Shown one piece after another: positions 46,561-55,700 of a DNA stretch of 64,000 nt. Source of the stretch: Rickettsiales endosymbiont of Stachyamoeba lipophora (GTDB lineage: Bacteria > Pseudomonadota > Alphaproteobacteria > Rickettsiales > 33-17). A program made the position numbers and the translations under genes. The stretch is taken from contig NZ_CP033611.1 of NCBI RefSeq assembly GCF_003932735.1, positions 967,501 to 1,031,500 on the forward strand, given 5' to 3'. Each line of letters begins with the position of its first letter. Positions within the stretch are counted from its first letter, which is position 1. A model generated the notes under the pieces. That model saw only the letters and a list, made by a program, of their open reading frames with translations, had not been told where the DNA came from and did no database searches.

Positions 46561-47104
46561 TTTCTTTAAATTTCCTAAAATTATGATTTTTGATGGTTTA
46601 TTGTGCTTAAACATTTTTAATAGGGCTCAATATTATTTTACCAACAATACTTATATGCCATAGATGTTTAAAAAAGAAGAGCAAGCTTTCATGATATTTT
46701 AACAGCTGTTCTACTATTTTCAATTTTTAATAATTATCTATTCAAGCTGTAAAAGGTAAAAGAGTATTAAACCATCTATGAGATAATCCTTTAAAAATAC
46801 TGGCTAAGGCGCCTACAATCATTCCAGAGAAAAATGGGCTATCAACTTTCTTATAAACGCTAGCTTGGATAAGGTAGATAAGTAAAAGTAGGCAGGTGAT
46901 TATTTTATCATATCCTATGATCTCACTCAGCTAATAAATTTTCCGTTTTTAAGATTCATTTGGAATCGAAAGTTAATAAGATGCCTATCAAAAGAGCTTT
47001 ACAACGCTACTTAAAGCCAAGCAATGTATGCAGAAAATTAAATTATAAGCTGCTAAGCTTATTAGCTAGTATTTTTTAGACTTAGTAACAACCTTGAACA
47101 AGCG
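46561..47104. other. Intergenic region with possible membrane-protein remnant
   Basis: A 544-base stretch between convergent genes. On the minus strand a 62-codon frame with no start codon (46742-46930) reads like one or two membrane helices and is listed separately. The rest shows only scattered stops. Confidence 0.6.
46742..46930 (-). pseudogene. Possible remnant of a membrane-protein gene
   Basis: An open stretch bounded by a stop on each side, with no ATG at its start. It reads KIITCLLLLIYLIQASVYK, then DSPFFSGMIVGALASIFKGL, and SHRWFNTLLPFTA before TGA. The alternation of hydrophobic spans and polar turns looks protein-like for noncoding AT-rich DNA. I cannot name the family. Confidence 0.3.
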
Positions 47105-48406
47105 TTACATAGTCCATTTTAATAACTTAGAAGCAGTTTCGGTACGTGATGGGGTAACTAAGATTTTATTATTTATAATTTTAGTATAATCTTTAAATTG
47201 CTTTAGATTTTGGCCTGCAAGTTTCATTTTAGAACCAAGCTTAATAGCAGTAGGATTGATATGCTTATCGTTTAATAATACTTCATAATGTAGATGAGGC
47301 CCGGTTGCTCTGCCGGTAGAGCCAACAAAGCCAATTATTTCCCCTTGTTTAACCCTTAAGCCTTTTTTTAATCCTTTAGAGAAGCGGCTTAAATGACCAT
47401 AAGCGGTTGAATAATTTCCAACTGCATGTTTAATTTTAACATAATTACCATACGCACCAACTCGTCCAACTTTATCAATAACGCCATCACCTGCTGCATA
47501 AATTGGAGTGCCAATAGGAGCAGCAAAATCTACACCTTTATGCATTTTGCTATAGCCTAAAATAGGATGTTTACGCATTCCAAAGCCAGAAGAAATTCTA
47601 GCGGCATTGATTGGAGTTTTCAGCAGTTCTTTCTTAATACTTCTGCCTTCTTCAGTGAAATAATCACTATCACCATTTTTGTTTTCATAATAATAAAGCT
47701 TAATTTCCCGCCCACCGACGTTAGCAGCCATGTAAAGAGGTTTACCATGCATTGCAAAGTTACCGTTTTGATCATAAAAAGTTTCATAAACTACGCTAAA
47801 GCTATCTCCTTTTTTTATTTCACGCTGGAAATCGATATCATAGCTCAGTAATTTAGTAACTTGATTGATTATAGTACCGGGTACCTCTGATTCCTGAGCA
47901 GTAGCAAAAAGATTGCTCTCAATTTCGCTGCTTACATGGGCTAAATATCTTTCGAGTTGAATAGTAACTTCCTTAGCTTCAAAAGCGCCATCTTGGGTTC
48001 TTAATATTTCAATGGCCTTAGAAGGGGAAACGGAAATTTTAATAGCATTTAAGTATTTTTTGTTATCTTCATTTTGATCTAAATAGTTTTCATAATATAA
48101 AGAAATATTTTGGCCAATGCTCATACGTGCAGGGTTATATATATTTTTCAATGCTTTAATAATTTGGGCGGCATCATTATCTTCAACATAGTTTTTTTTA
48201 AGAATACTTGCGAAGTTATCGCCATTTTGTACTGTGAAGTTTAAAATGTTTTCATTTTCTTCTGCGACATTGTTGGCTAAATGTTCATCAATAGCCGCAT
48301 CATTTAAATTATGTATTGCGACTAAGCTAATCAAAATTGCAGTAATTAAAACTGAATAGATGACCCAAACTTTTGTTCGTAGTGATAAAGTTGCAACTCT
48401 TAGCAT
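47105..48406 (-). CDS. M23 metallopeptidase (peptidoglycan endopeptidase/division factor type)
   Basis: A 433-residue envelope protein with one N-terminal membrane anchor (about 12-30). A LysM/OapA-like region follows (NFTVQNGDNFASILKK near 52-67), then a C-terminal lysostaphin-type domain with zinc ligands in MHKGVDFAAPIG and the HLHYEV motif (GRATGPHLHYEV), plus AYGHLSRF. All metal ligands are present, so it should be active on peptide cross-links. It shows that some peptidoglycan metabolism remains. It stands alone with AT-rich flanks. Confidence 0.93.
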   Translation of the reverse strand: MLRVATLSLRTKVWVIYSVLITAILISLVAIHNLNDAAIDEHLANNVAEENENILNFTVQNGDNFASILKKNYVEDNDAAQIIKALKNIYNPARMSIGQNISLYYENYLDQNEDNKKYLNAIKISVSPSKAIEILRTQDGAFEAKEVTIQLERYLAHVSSEIESNLFATAQESEVPGTIINQVTKLLSYDIDFQREIKKGDSFSVVYETFYDQNGNFAMHGKPLYMAANVGGREIKLYYYENKNGDSDYFTEEGRSIKKELLKTPINAARISSGFGMRKHPILGYSKMHKGVDFAAPIGTPIYAAGDGVIDKVGRVGAYGNYVKIKHAVGNYSTAYGHLSRFSKGLKKGLRVKQGEIIGFVGSTGRATGPHLHYEVLLNDKHINPTAIKLGSKMKLAGQNLKQFKDYTKIINNKILVTPSRTETASKLLKWTM

Positions 48407-48731
48407 TAAAAATCCATATTTTTTGGTTAATTTTCAGCATTTTAAAAACAGTGCATTTACACAGGATAATTTAATTTAACCATTAAATCAAACAAAAAAT
48501 CAACAAGTTAGTAGGTAAATTAATATTTCATAGAAATTGAAATTTTAATTTGTTAGTGTGCAAGCTGCTGAATTTTATATAAATTTTCTTATAATAGCAA
48601 AATTTTACTAGATTAAATTGAGTAAAGTTATAATAAAAATTATATTAAAATAACTTAAATGGTAATTTTAATTTTATTTTTACTACATAATGGTAAAGGG
48701 TAATTGTTGAATTTAGTAAATAAATTTTAAC
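48407..48731. other. AT-rich intergenic region upstream of the M23 gene
   Basis: 325 bases, extremely AT-rich, between the end of the pot operon and the M23 start (both minus). It must hold the M23 promoter. No gene or strong hairpin is visible. Confidence 0.65.
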
Positions 48732-49529
48732 TTAAAAAGTTTTAACATTCAAATTAGTTTTACGATTCCATAAAATTAATAAGATTAAACCAAAATTGAT
48801 AGTAATTAAAATGGTGGCTAAAGCATTAATTTCAGGACTGACCCCAAAACGCATTTTAGAGTAAATTTGCATAGGTAAAGTAACAGCACCAGGGTAGCTA
48901 GTAAAGCTTGCTAGTACGACATCATCCATAGATATCGTGAAAGCAATTAGCCATGCAGTTACCATGCTTGGCATAATAAGCGGCCAGATAATCTTGTGCC
49001 ATATGGTAATATTATTTGCTCCTAAATCCATAGCAGATTCGATCAATTCAACATTAATAGATTTAAGTTTATTATAAATAATAGTAACCATATAAGGCAT
49101 AGCAATAGCGATATGAGCCATAATAATGCCATAAAAGCTTAAGTTAAGCTCTCTACCCACAATTATTCTAAACATCACAAACATTAGTACTAAAGCTAAA
49201 CCATTTACCACTTCGGGTATCATAATTTGAATAGTTAATAGTTTTAAAATAAAGCGAGATTTCTGTTTCATTAATACTATAGATATCATTAAAGCGATTA
49301 TATTAGCGACTGAAGCAGCAATAAAAGCAACTTTTAAGCTTAGAAACAATGAATTAAGCAAAAATTCATCATTAAATAACTCGTAATAATACTCTAGTGA
49401 AAATCCTTGCCATACTGAAACAATAGAAGAGGAGTTAAATGAATAAGCTATAGTTACCACAATAGGTAATAATAAAAATAATAATATCAGAGAAGTAAAA
49501 AGATATTTAATAATATTAAATCTGGTCAT
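48732..49529 (-). CDS. potC: Polyamine ABC importer permease PotC-like
   Basis: A 265-residue inner-membrane permease with six helices. The binding-protein-dependent transport signature (EAA loop) reads ESAMDLGANNITIWHKIIWPLIMPSM near 162-187. The start overlaps the end of potB by 14 bases. It is the last gene of the pot operon. With PotB it makes the channel for spermidine/putrescine; specificity comes from the family and the operon. Confidence 0.93.
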   Translation of the reverse strand: MTRFNIIKYLFTSLILLFLLLPIVVTIAYSFNSSSIVSVWQGFSLEYYYELFNDEFLLNSLFLSLKVAFIAASVANIIALMISIVLMKQKSRFILKLLTIQIMIPEVVNGLALVLMFVMFRIIVGRELNLSFYGIIMAHIAIAMPYMVTIIYNKLKSINVELIESAMDLGANNITIWHKIIWPLIMPSMVTAWLIAFTISMDDVVLASFTSYPGAVTLPMQIYSKMRFGVSPEINALATILITINFGLILLILWNRKTNLNVKTF

Positions 49530-50400
49530 TGCTTACCATAAAAAATTTATTAATAAGATAATTAAATATAGTCAAGATAACTACTAAAACTACTGCGCTA
49601 CATGCAGCAATCGGCCAATGATGTGCAAAAAAGAATTGATTCCAGATAAGTTTGCCGATTGTTACAATTTTTGAACCGCCAATTAAATCAGGTATAACAA
49701 ATTCACCCATGGAGGCAAGACTAACAAAAGTACAACCACTAATAATTCCAGGCTTAGTTAAAGGTAGCAAAATTTTTCTTAAGCAATTAAAATGGCTTGC
49801 TCCTAAATCATTGGCAGCTTCAATTACATGTTTATTAATGCGCATAAGATTAAGATAAATAGGAAATAACATAAAAGGTAGGTAGCAATATACCATGACT
49901 AAAATTACTGCAAAATCTGAATTCAATAAGTAAATGTTATCAGTGCCGAATAGCTTTTTTAAGAATATTACAAGTATGCTATTATTACTTAGTAGGATAG
50001 TCCAAGAATAAATTTTAAGTAGCATACTGGTAGAAAAGGAAATTAGTAAAATAGTAAAAATAATTATCTTAAGTCTGTTGCTTGCAAAGTAGCCAACTAA
50101 TGCTAATGGGTAAGCAATTATGAAACAGCAAATAGTGTTGGTTAGTGCAAAATAAAGTGATTTCAAATAAGTTTTAAGATAAAAGGAATCGTCTAGTAAA
50201 GCTAGGTAGTAATTAAAGTTTGGTTTAATAGTCAAACCAGTTTCTTTAGCATAATCAAATACAAAATCTACCGGAAAAAGCTGAGAAGTTTGAGAGCTAA
50301 TACTTAAAGAAATAATAATAATATAAGGGATAATAATAAAAGCTAATAACCATAGCTTAGCAATCAATTTGATTAAAAAGTTTGTATTGTTATCACGCAT
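49516..50400 (-). CDS. potB: Polyamine ABC importer permease PotB-like
   Basis: A 294-residue permease with six helices and the EAA-loop signature VIEAANDLGASHFNCLRKILLPLTKPG in its C-terminal half. A large loop follows the first helix, as usual for PotB. It begins 1 base after the potA stop and overlaps potC by 14 bases. Confidence 0.93.
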   Translation of the reverse strand: MRDNNTNFLIKLIAKLWLLAFIIIPYIIIISLSISSQTSQLFPVDFVFDYAKETGLTIKPNFNYYLALLDDSFYLKTYLKSLYFALTNTICCFIIAYPLALVGYFASNRLKIIIFTILLISFSTSMLLKIYSWTILLSNNSILVIFLKKLFGTDNIYLLNSDFAVILVMVYCYLPFMLFPIYLNLMRINKHVIEAANDLGASHFNCLRKILLPLTKPGIISGCTFVSLASMGEFVIPDLIGGSKIVTIGKLIWNQFFFAHHWPIAACSAVVLVVILTIFNYLINKFFMVSNDQI

Positions 50401-50401
50401 A

Positions 50402-51505
50402 TTACTTTACCAATATAACTCCATCTTCTTGGTCCCATAATATATATAATTGGGCGCCGATGATAAAATCTGGGTTATAACTACCTGCTGCAGTAGAGAT
50501 GGTAACCATAATAGTTTGGGTATCATGTAAGCTTAAATAAAAGATCAGTTCGCTGCCAGCAAAGCTAATTTCATTGATGGTGGCTGCAACAAAATTATCC
50601 CCGTTAATAGGCTTTTCAGTTGATAGATATAATTCTTCAGGTCTAAGCGCTAAATCAATTTGATCGCCTATGCGAGTATGTTCTGGTTTTTTAACAATAA
50701 TCAATTCTTGATTGTTATTAAGCTGTACTGTGGCAATATCATTTTCTTTGTTATAGTCGACAATTTGGCCTGCTAGAAAATTAATTGAACCTATAAAATC
50801 AGCTACAAATTTATCATTAGGATAATCATAAATATGGCGAGGACTATCTATTTGAAGGATTTTACCATGATTCATAATAGCAATTCGGTTGGCCATAGCC
50901 ATAGCCTCTTGTTGATTATGGGTCACCATTACAAAAGTAATGCCTAACATATGCTGCAGATTGATTAATTCAATCTGAGTATGTTCACGGGTTTTGATAT
51001 CTAATGCTCCCATCGGTTCATCAAGTAGGAGAATTTTAGGACGTTTAATAATTGACCTGGCGAGTGCGACGCGCTGTTGTTGCCCGCCTGAAAGCTCATT
51101 AATTGCTCGGTTTTTAAATTGGTCAATTTTAAGTATGCTTAATACTTCTTCAACTTTTTCGGCAATCGAATTTTCAGTAATCTTTTGCTGTCTTAAACCA
51201 AAGGCGATATTATCATAAACATTCATATGCGGAAATAAAGCATATGATTGAAACATCATATTAACATGACGTTCAAATGGAGGAATTTGCTGCATATCAA
51301 GCCCGTCTATTTTAATCTGTCCTGAGCTTGGGGAATCAAAGCCTCCAATCATTCTAAGTAAGGTGGTTTTGCCACATCCGGAAGGACCAAGGAGTGCAAA
51401 AAACTCACCTTGATATATTTTTAAATTAATATCGTGCAAGATAGTTACGTTGTTACTAGTCTTGGATGCATTGTTTATTTCTAAGATTATATTTTTTTTA
51501 TTCAT
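50402..51505 (-). CDS. potA: Polyamine ABC importer ATPase PotA-like
   Basis: A 367-residue ABC ATPase with Walker A GPSGCGKTT, signature LSGGQQQRVALARS, Walker B ILLLDEPMGALD and a switch His in MVTHNQQEA. The C-terminal quarter is a TOBE domain (about 290-365). The order binding protein, ATPase, permease, permease on one strand is that of a complete import system. It lies 9 bases after potD. Confidence 0.95.
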   Translation of the reverse strand: MNKKNIILEINNASKTSNNVTILHDINLKIYQGEFFALLGPSGCGKTTLLRMIGGFDSPSSGQIKIDGLDMQQIPPFERHVNMMFQSYALFPHMNVYDNIAFGLRQQKITENSIAEKVEEVLSILKIDQFKNRAINELSGGQQQRVALARSIIKRPKILLLDEPMGALDIKTREHTQIELINLQHMLGITFVMVTHNQQEAMAMANRIAIMNHGKILQIDSPRHIYDYPNDKFVADFIGSINFLAGQIVDYNKENDIATVQLNNNQELIIVKKPEHTRIGDQIDLALRPEELYLSTEKPINGDNFVAATINEISFAGSELIFYLSLHDTQTIMVTISTAAGSYNPDFIIGAQLYILWDQEDGVILVK

Positions 51506-51514
51506 TTGCTATAT

Positions 51515-52576
51515 TCATTTGAGGCTAATAATTTTTTGCCATTCGCTATTTACCCAGTTTTCTATCTTTTTGCTGCGTTTACGGGAGATATGTAGCTTTT
51601 GAAAGTAATCTTCATTAATTAAAAATTGCGTAGCTGGTAACTTAGCTTTATCTAAATATTGCGCGTCTAAACTGCTAAATACTTTAACATTTTCTACATT
51701 TTTTAAAGCGTTTTTAGGTTCAAGAATATAATCAATAAATTGGTAAGCTTCTTGCAATTTGGTAGTGTTTGGATTGATTACAAATCCTAAAATAAATATA
51801 AAGGTACCTTGGCTTGGTAGGGCGAGTTTTAAATGTGGATTATGGGTTTTGTCCATTATAGTTAAAATATCAATGGAGTCGCCAATGACCAAACAAGAAT
51901 CTTCATTAGCAAATTCCTCGGTATATTTAGAAGAATTGAAATTATGGACAAAGGGCGCAATTTTTTTCAGCAGTTTAAACGCTTGAATATAGTCTTCAAT
52001 ATTATTGGAGTTGGGATTTTTCTTTAAATTTAATAAAGCAAGACCGCTAATATCTAATGGAGAATCCATTATTGAAATCCCGCATTTGCTAACAGCTCGC
52101 ATTTTATTTATATCAAATATATCATTAAGATTAGTAGGATCAAAGTCCGGTGCAAATTGTTTTAACTTTTCCTGATGGTATCCTATAGCAAGTACTCCCC
52201 AAACCCATGGTACAGTATATTTATCAATTTTATGAATCTTTAAGAACTGTAAAATATTTGAATCTATTAAATGATAATTTTTAAGACGATTAATGTCGAT
52301 TTCTTTAAATATTCCATCGTTGGCATATTTTTCTACAAAAGGAAAAATTCCTGGTCCTGTAATATCATAAATATTACGAGCAAGCGCTAATTTAGATTCC
52401 ATTAGATGATCATTGTCAAACAAATCGTAGTTAACTTTTATAGCATATTCATGGCTAAAATCGTTAACTATTCTAGGATTGAGTGACTCAGCCCAATTGT
52501 ATATATTGATGCTTTGTTGTGAGGCAACAGCAAGATTGCAACAAGATAACAAAAGCAGCACGAAAATTTTAAACAT
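51515..52576 (-). CDS. potD: Periplasmic polyamine-binding protein PotD-like
   Basis: A 353-residue solute-binding protein with a Sec signal peptide (1-18, CCNLAVA-S) and the PotD-type start INIYNWAESLNPRIVNDFSHEY. PWVWGVLAIGYH and FILGFVINPNTT are typical of the family. Its start lies inside the 3' end of the carbonic-anhydrase-like gene (8-base overlap). Ligand preference (putrescine or spermidine) is not clear by eye. Polyamine import fits a parasite with reduced biosynthesis. Confidence 0.92.
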   Translation of the reverse strand: MFKIFVLLLLSCCNLAVASQQSINIYNWAESLNPRIVNDFSHEYAIKVNYDLFDNDHLMESKLALARNIYDITGPGIFPFVEKYANDGIFKEIDINRLKNYHLIDSNILQFLKIHKIDKYTVPWVWGVLAIGYHQEKLKQFAPDFDPTNLNDIFDINKMRAVSKCGISIMDSPLDISGLALLNLKKNPNSNNIEDYIQAFKLLKKIAPFVHNFNSSKYTEEFANEDSCLVIGDSIDILTIMDKTHNPHLKLALPSQGTFIFILGFVINPNTTKLQEAYQFIDYILEPKNALKNVENVKVFSSLDAQYLDKAKLPATQFLINEDYFQKLHISRKRSKKIENWVNSEWQKIISLK

Positions 52577-53096
52577 GTTTATTTTGATTCAAATAAACTT
52601 GAGATAGGTTAAAATAATTAATAGCTGATTGCTTAATATAATCTTGCTCCTCATCAGTTAAGTAGCGTAAGAACTTAGCAGGATTGCCTGCCCATATTTC
52701 ATTGGTTTTAACAATTTTTTTAGGAGGAACAACACTTCCTGCGGCTACCATGGCAAAAGATTCTACAATCACACCATCTAGTAAGGTTGCATTCATTCCA
52801 ACAAAGCCATAATCTTTAATGGTGCAAGCATGAATCATAGCTTTGTGACCAATCGTTACATAATCACCAATAAAAGTTGGGCCGGTTTGACGAGTAACAT
52901 GGATTACGGTACCATCCTGGATATTAGACATTTTCCCTATGCGAATTGGACAAACATCTCCTCTGATAACAGAGTTATACCAGATACTTGACCCTTCACC
53001 GATTTCTACATCACCTATAATATGGCACCCTGAAGCAATAAAAACCTCATTGGCTATGAAAGGATAATAATTATTAAATTTAATTAGATGGGGCAC
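52569..53096 (-). CDS. Gamma-carbonic-anhydrase-like hexapeptide-repeat protein
   Basis: A 175-residue left-handed beta-helix protein of the YrdA/PaaY group. It has the hexapeptide-type repeats VFIASGCHIIGDVEIGEGSS, a conserved SVIRGDVCPIRIG and QDGTVIHV, and zinc-type His residues in TIGHKAMIHACTI. WAGNPAKFLRYLT near the end is a family hallmark. It overlaps potD by 8 bases and may be the first or second gene of that operon. Carbonic anhydrase activity is not certain for this group. Confidence 0.92.
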   Translation of the reverse strand: MPHLIKFNNYYPFIANEVFIASGCHIIGDVEIGEGSSIWYNSVIRGDVCPIRIGKMSNIQDGTVIHVTRQTGPTFIGDYVTIGHKAMIHACTIKDYGFVGMNATLLDGVIVESFAMVAAGSVVPPKKIVKTNEIWAGNPAKFLRYLTDEEQDYIKQSAINYFNLSQVYLNQNKHV

Positions 53097-53268
53097 TTTT
53101 GCTAAAAAACCCTTTTTTTGCTAAAAAATTTTTAAACCATGAATGTTTTTTATTGTCGTTTATACTGTTTTTTTTAAGTAACTTATTATCAGTAATAAAA
53201 AAACTTTCATGAAATAAAGGATCTAGTAATGCTATATAATCATATAGTTGATTAGTTTTCTTGTTCAT
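53080..53268 (-). CDS. Small hypothetical protein upstream of the gamma-carbonic-anhydrase-like gene
   Basis: I prefer the ATG at 53268 (62 residues, starting MNKKTNQLYDYIALLD), which overlaps the end of the previous small gene by 17 bases. A start at 53319 would give 79 residues. The frame overlaps the next gene start by 17 bases. It is Lys/Phe/Ser-rich, without a known motif. The chain of short overlaps suggests it is a real part of the operon; function unknown. Confidence 0.5.
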   Translation of the reverse strand: MNKKTNQLYDYIALLDPLFHESFFITDNKLLKKNSINDNKKHSWFKNFLAKKGFFSKSAPSN

Positions 53269-53401
53269 GTGTATGCTCAACTCTTGGAAAATTTTGTTGA
53301 TTATCTTCATGCTCATCACTTTTTTGGGTTAAAGCTTTTCGTCGCTTTAAGTTGTCACGCAAGTTTTGTGCCAATTTTTGCTGCTTAGTTTGCTTATTCA
53401 T
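53252..53401 (-). CDS. Small basic conserved-type protein, 49 residues
   Basis: The ATG at 53401 gives MNKQTKQQKLAQNLRDNLKRRKA followed by a hydrophilic tail with many Glu and His. The KLAQNLRDNLKRRKA stretch resembles a tiny conserved protein found in many alphaproteobacteria, whose role is unknown. The frame can be extended to 53449 but would then overlap mgtE. It is 5 bases after the mgtE stop. Confidence 0.6.
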   Translation of the reverse strand: MNKQTKQQKLAQNLRDNLKRRKALTQKSDEHEDNQQNFPRVEHTHEQEN

Positions 53402-53406
53402 AAATA

Positions 53407-54777
53407 TTAATTTAATAAAAATATTTTTGCTAATATTAAAAAAGAACAAAAACCCGTTATATCAGTAAGAGCTGTTAAGAAAATACTAGATGATACGGCT
53501 GGGTCAACCTTTATTTTATTAAAAAATATTGGAATCGCAGAACCCATCAATCCTGCTACGATAAAATTACATATTATAGCAGAGCTGAAAATAAGACTTA
53601 AAAAAAGATTATTCATAATTAAGTAAATTAATCCGCCACCAATGGCTGATATTAATAGCGAGTTAGTAAGGGAGATTAATACTTCTTTTCTAATTACCCT
53701 AAAGGCATTGGCATCAAGAATTGTTTTAGTAGCAATACCTCGAATTATAAGAGTTACCGTTTGCGTTCCGGCATTACCTCCAACCGAAGCCACGATTGGC
53801 ATAATAGAGGCCAGTATAACCATCTTTTCAATCTCACCGCCAAAATAACTAATCATATGAGAGGTAAGCAATGAGCCAAATAGATTTAAAACCAGCCATG
53901 GTAATCTTTTCAAGGACGAATCAATAATTCTAGAATAAATATCCGATTCGGCAACCCCTGCTAATTTTAAATAGTCTTCCTCAGTTTCTTCTGCTACCAC
54001 TTCAATCATGTCATCAACATCAATTACTCCAACTAGACGATTTTGATGATTTACTACTGGAAGTGCGGTTAATTCGTATTGCTGGAATAAATATGAGATT
54101 TCTTCATTAGGAGTGTCAACTGCTACAAATTTTAAATCATGTTCGGCAGTTTCGCCTATAATGTCTTTAGGATTGCTTTTTAAAATTTTACTTAGGCTTA
54201 TGTATCCAATTGGTGCATGTTGAAAGTTAAGAATAAATATTTGGTAATAATTATCAGGTATATTGCGATTATTGCGCAAGAAATTAATGGTCTGCTCAAT
54301 TGTCCAATATTCCATCACCTTAATAATGCGAGGGTTCATTATACGTCCAGCAGAATTTTCAGGATAGGATAGCATTTCTTTCACTGTGCTAACTTTGCTG
54401 GAAGGTAATAATTCTAAAATTTGATTTTGTAGGTCTTGATCAAGCCGTTCAAGTATATAAACTGCATTGTCTATTTCAAGCTCAGCCATTAGTTTGGCTG
54501 TAGCATCATATCCTATTTGCTCGATTATTTCAGGTAATAGGTGAGTATCAACCGCCAGCAAAACATTGGGATGAAAATCTTCTTTAATAATACGTATTAA
54601 TTTAGTACGAATTTCATAAGTAGAGATGGCAAGATAATCAGCAAGCTCTGCATCATCAAGATTAGATATTAAGAAAGGCACTACTTCAAGTAGTTCTTGA
54701 TCAATTGCTTCATCAAGTTGCTTGATATGCTCGGGTGTTAGACCGTATGAATATTCCTTGGTGGCAAATTCCTCCAT
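53407..54777 (-). CDS. mgtE: MgtE-family magnesium transporter
   Basis: A 456-residue Mg2+ channel. The N-terminal helical sensor domain (to about 130) is followed by two CBS domains (about 135-255; SAGRIMNP, then LPVVNHQNRLVGVIDVDDM) and five helices with the pore motif ASVGGNAGTQTVTLIIRG. I use the ATG at 54777, which has a good Shine-Dalgarno (AGGGAG, 6 bases away). The open frame continues upstream through the tRNA-Leu gene but that part cannot be coding. Lengths agree with the family. Confidence 0.95.
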   Translation of the reverse strand: MEEFATKEYSYGLTPEHIKQLDEAIDQELLEVVPFLISNLDDAELADYLAISTYEIRTKLIRIIKEDFHPNVLLAVDTHLLPEIIEQIGYDATAKLMAELEIDNAVYILERLDQDLQNQILELLPSSKVSTVKEMLSYPENSAGRIMNPRIIKVMEYWTIEQTINFLRNNRNIPDNYYQIFILNFQHAPIGYISLSKILKSNPKDIIGETAEHDLKFVAVDTPNEEISYLFQQYELTALPVVNHQNRLVGVIDVDDMIEVVAEETEEDYLKLAGVAESDIYSRIIDSSLKRLPWLVLNLFGSLLTSHMISYFGGEIEKMVILASIMPIVASVGGNAGTQTVTLIIRGIATKTILDANAFRVIRKEVLISLTNSLLISAIGGGLIYLIMNNLFLSLIFSSAIICNFIVAGLMGSAIPIFFNKIKVDPAVSSSIFLTALTDITGFCSFLILAKIFLLN

Positions 54778-54801
54778 CAAAAACTCCCTGAGCAATAAAA
54801 A

Positions 54802-54887
54802 TGGTGCGGTCGAGAAGAATCGAACTTCCAACCCCGTTAGGGACAACGACCTCAACGTTGCGCGTCTACCAGTTCCGCCACGACCGC
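54802..54887 (-). tRNA. tRNA-Leu (anticodon GAG)
   Basis: On the minus strand it has acceptor GCGGTCG/CGACCGC, D arm with GGCGGAACTGGTAGACGC, anticodon stem CAACG/CGTTG around TTGAGGT (anticodon GAG), and a long variable arm (TCCCTAACGGGG) as expected for Leu. The T arm is GGAAG-TTCGATT-CTTCT, the discriminator is A and CCA is encoded. It lies 24 bases ahead of mgtE, in the same direction. Confidence 0.96.
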
Positions 54888-55016
54888 AATTTTAACTTTT
54901 TGATGAACTTAAAAATAACTCTGTTGACTTTAAATGTAAAGTAAAGTTATTAATTTGCTAAACATTCGAGAAATACATTTATCAACATTTTTTAAAACAG
55001 GCAACAAAAATTATCA

Positions 55017-55700
55017 ATGCTTATACAAGAAAAATTATTTGGTAGTCTAAGATGGGTTGTTTCAGAAGAGCAAGTACCTTATGAACAAGCTTTAAGCTTG
55101 ATGCAAGAATATCATGCAGATGTTTTAAATGGTAATTTGGATCATCAGATATGGTTGTTGGAGCATCCGGATACTATTACTATAGGTACTAGTGGCCAAG
55201 AGGCCGACGTGCTGCAGGCGCAATCTATTCCTGTTTTTCATATTTCACGTGGAGGTAAAGCCACTTACCATGGGCCAGGTCAAAGGATAATTTACCCATT
55301 TTTTAATATGCATAAAATATTTCCTAAAGATAATTTGGATATTAAAAAATTTGTTTTCGCTCTTGAATCTTGGATCATTGCTACATTAAAAACTTTTGGT
55401 ATTGAAGGAAAAGTATATGATAACCGTATTGGAGTTTGGGTAGATACTCCGGGTAGATATTATCCTTTTGAACAAGCTAAAATCGCAGCAATTGGTATCA
55501 AAGTTAGTAAATGGGTAAGTTTTCATGGTATATCGGTTAATCTGTTTCCGGATTTAAATAAATTTAATCAAATTAATCCTTGTGGATTGAAGGATTATGG
55601 CATTACATCTCTTAAAGATTTAGGGTTGGACATTACATTAAATGAATTTGATGAAGCTTTAATCAAAAATTTTTTTAAATTTGAAAAGATATTAGCATGA
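55017..55700 (+). CDS. lipB: Octanoyl-(acyl carrier protein) transferase
   Basis: A 227-residue enzyme that moves octanoyl from ACP to lipoyl domains, the first step of lipoate synthesis. The signature RGGKATYHGPGQ is at 78-89, the catalytic Lys155 in KIAAIGIKV and catalytic Cys189 in INPCGL. Full length. It overlaps the next gene by 4 bases. Confidence 0.97.
   Translation: MLIQEKLFGSLRWVVSEEQVPYEQALSLMQEYHADVLNGNLDHQIWLLEHPDTITIGTSGQEADVLQAQSIPVFHISRGGKATYHGPGQRIIYPFFNMHKIFPKDNLDIKKFVFALESWIIATLKTFGIEGKVYDNRIGVWVDTPGRYYPFEQAKIAAIGIKVSKWVSFHGISVNLFPDLNKFNQINPCGLKDYGITSLKDLGLDITLNEFDEALIKNFFKFEKILA

Noticed and set aside
54778-54855. Upstream extension of mgtE
   Set aside because: The extra 26 codons overlap the tRNA-Leu gene; ATG at 54777 has a good Shine-Dalgarno and fits the family.
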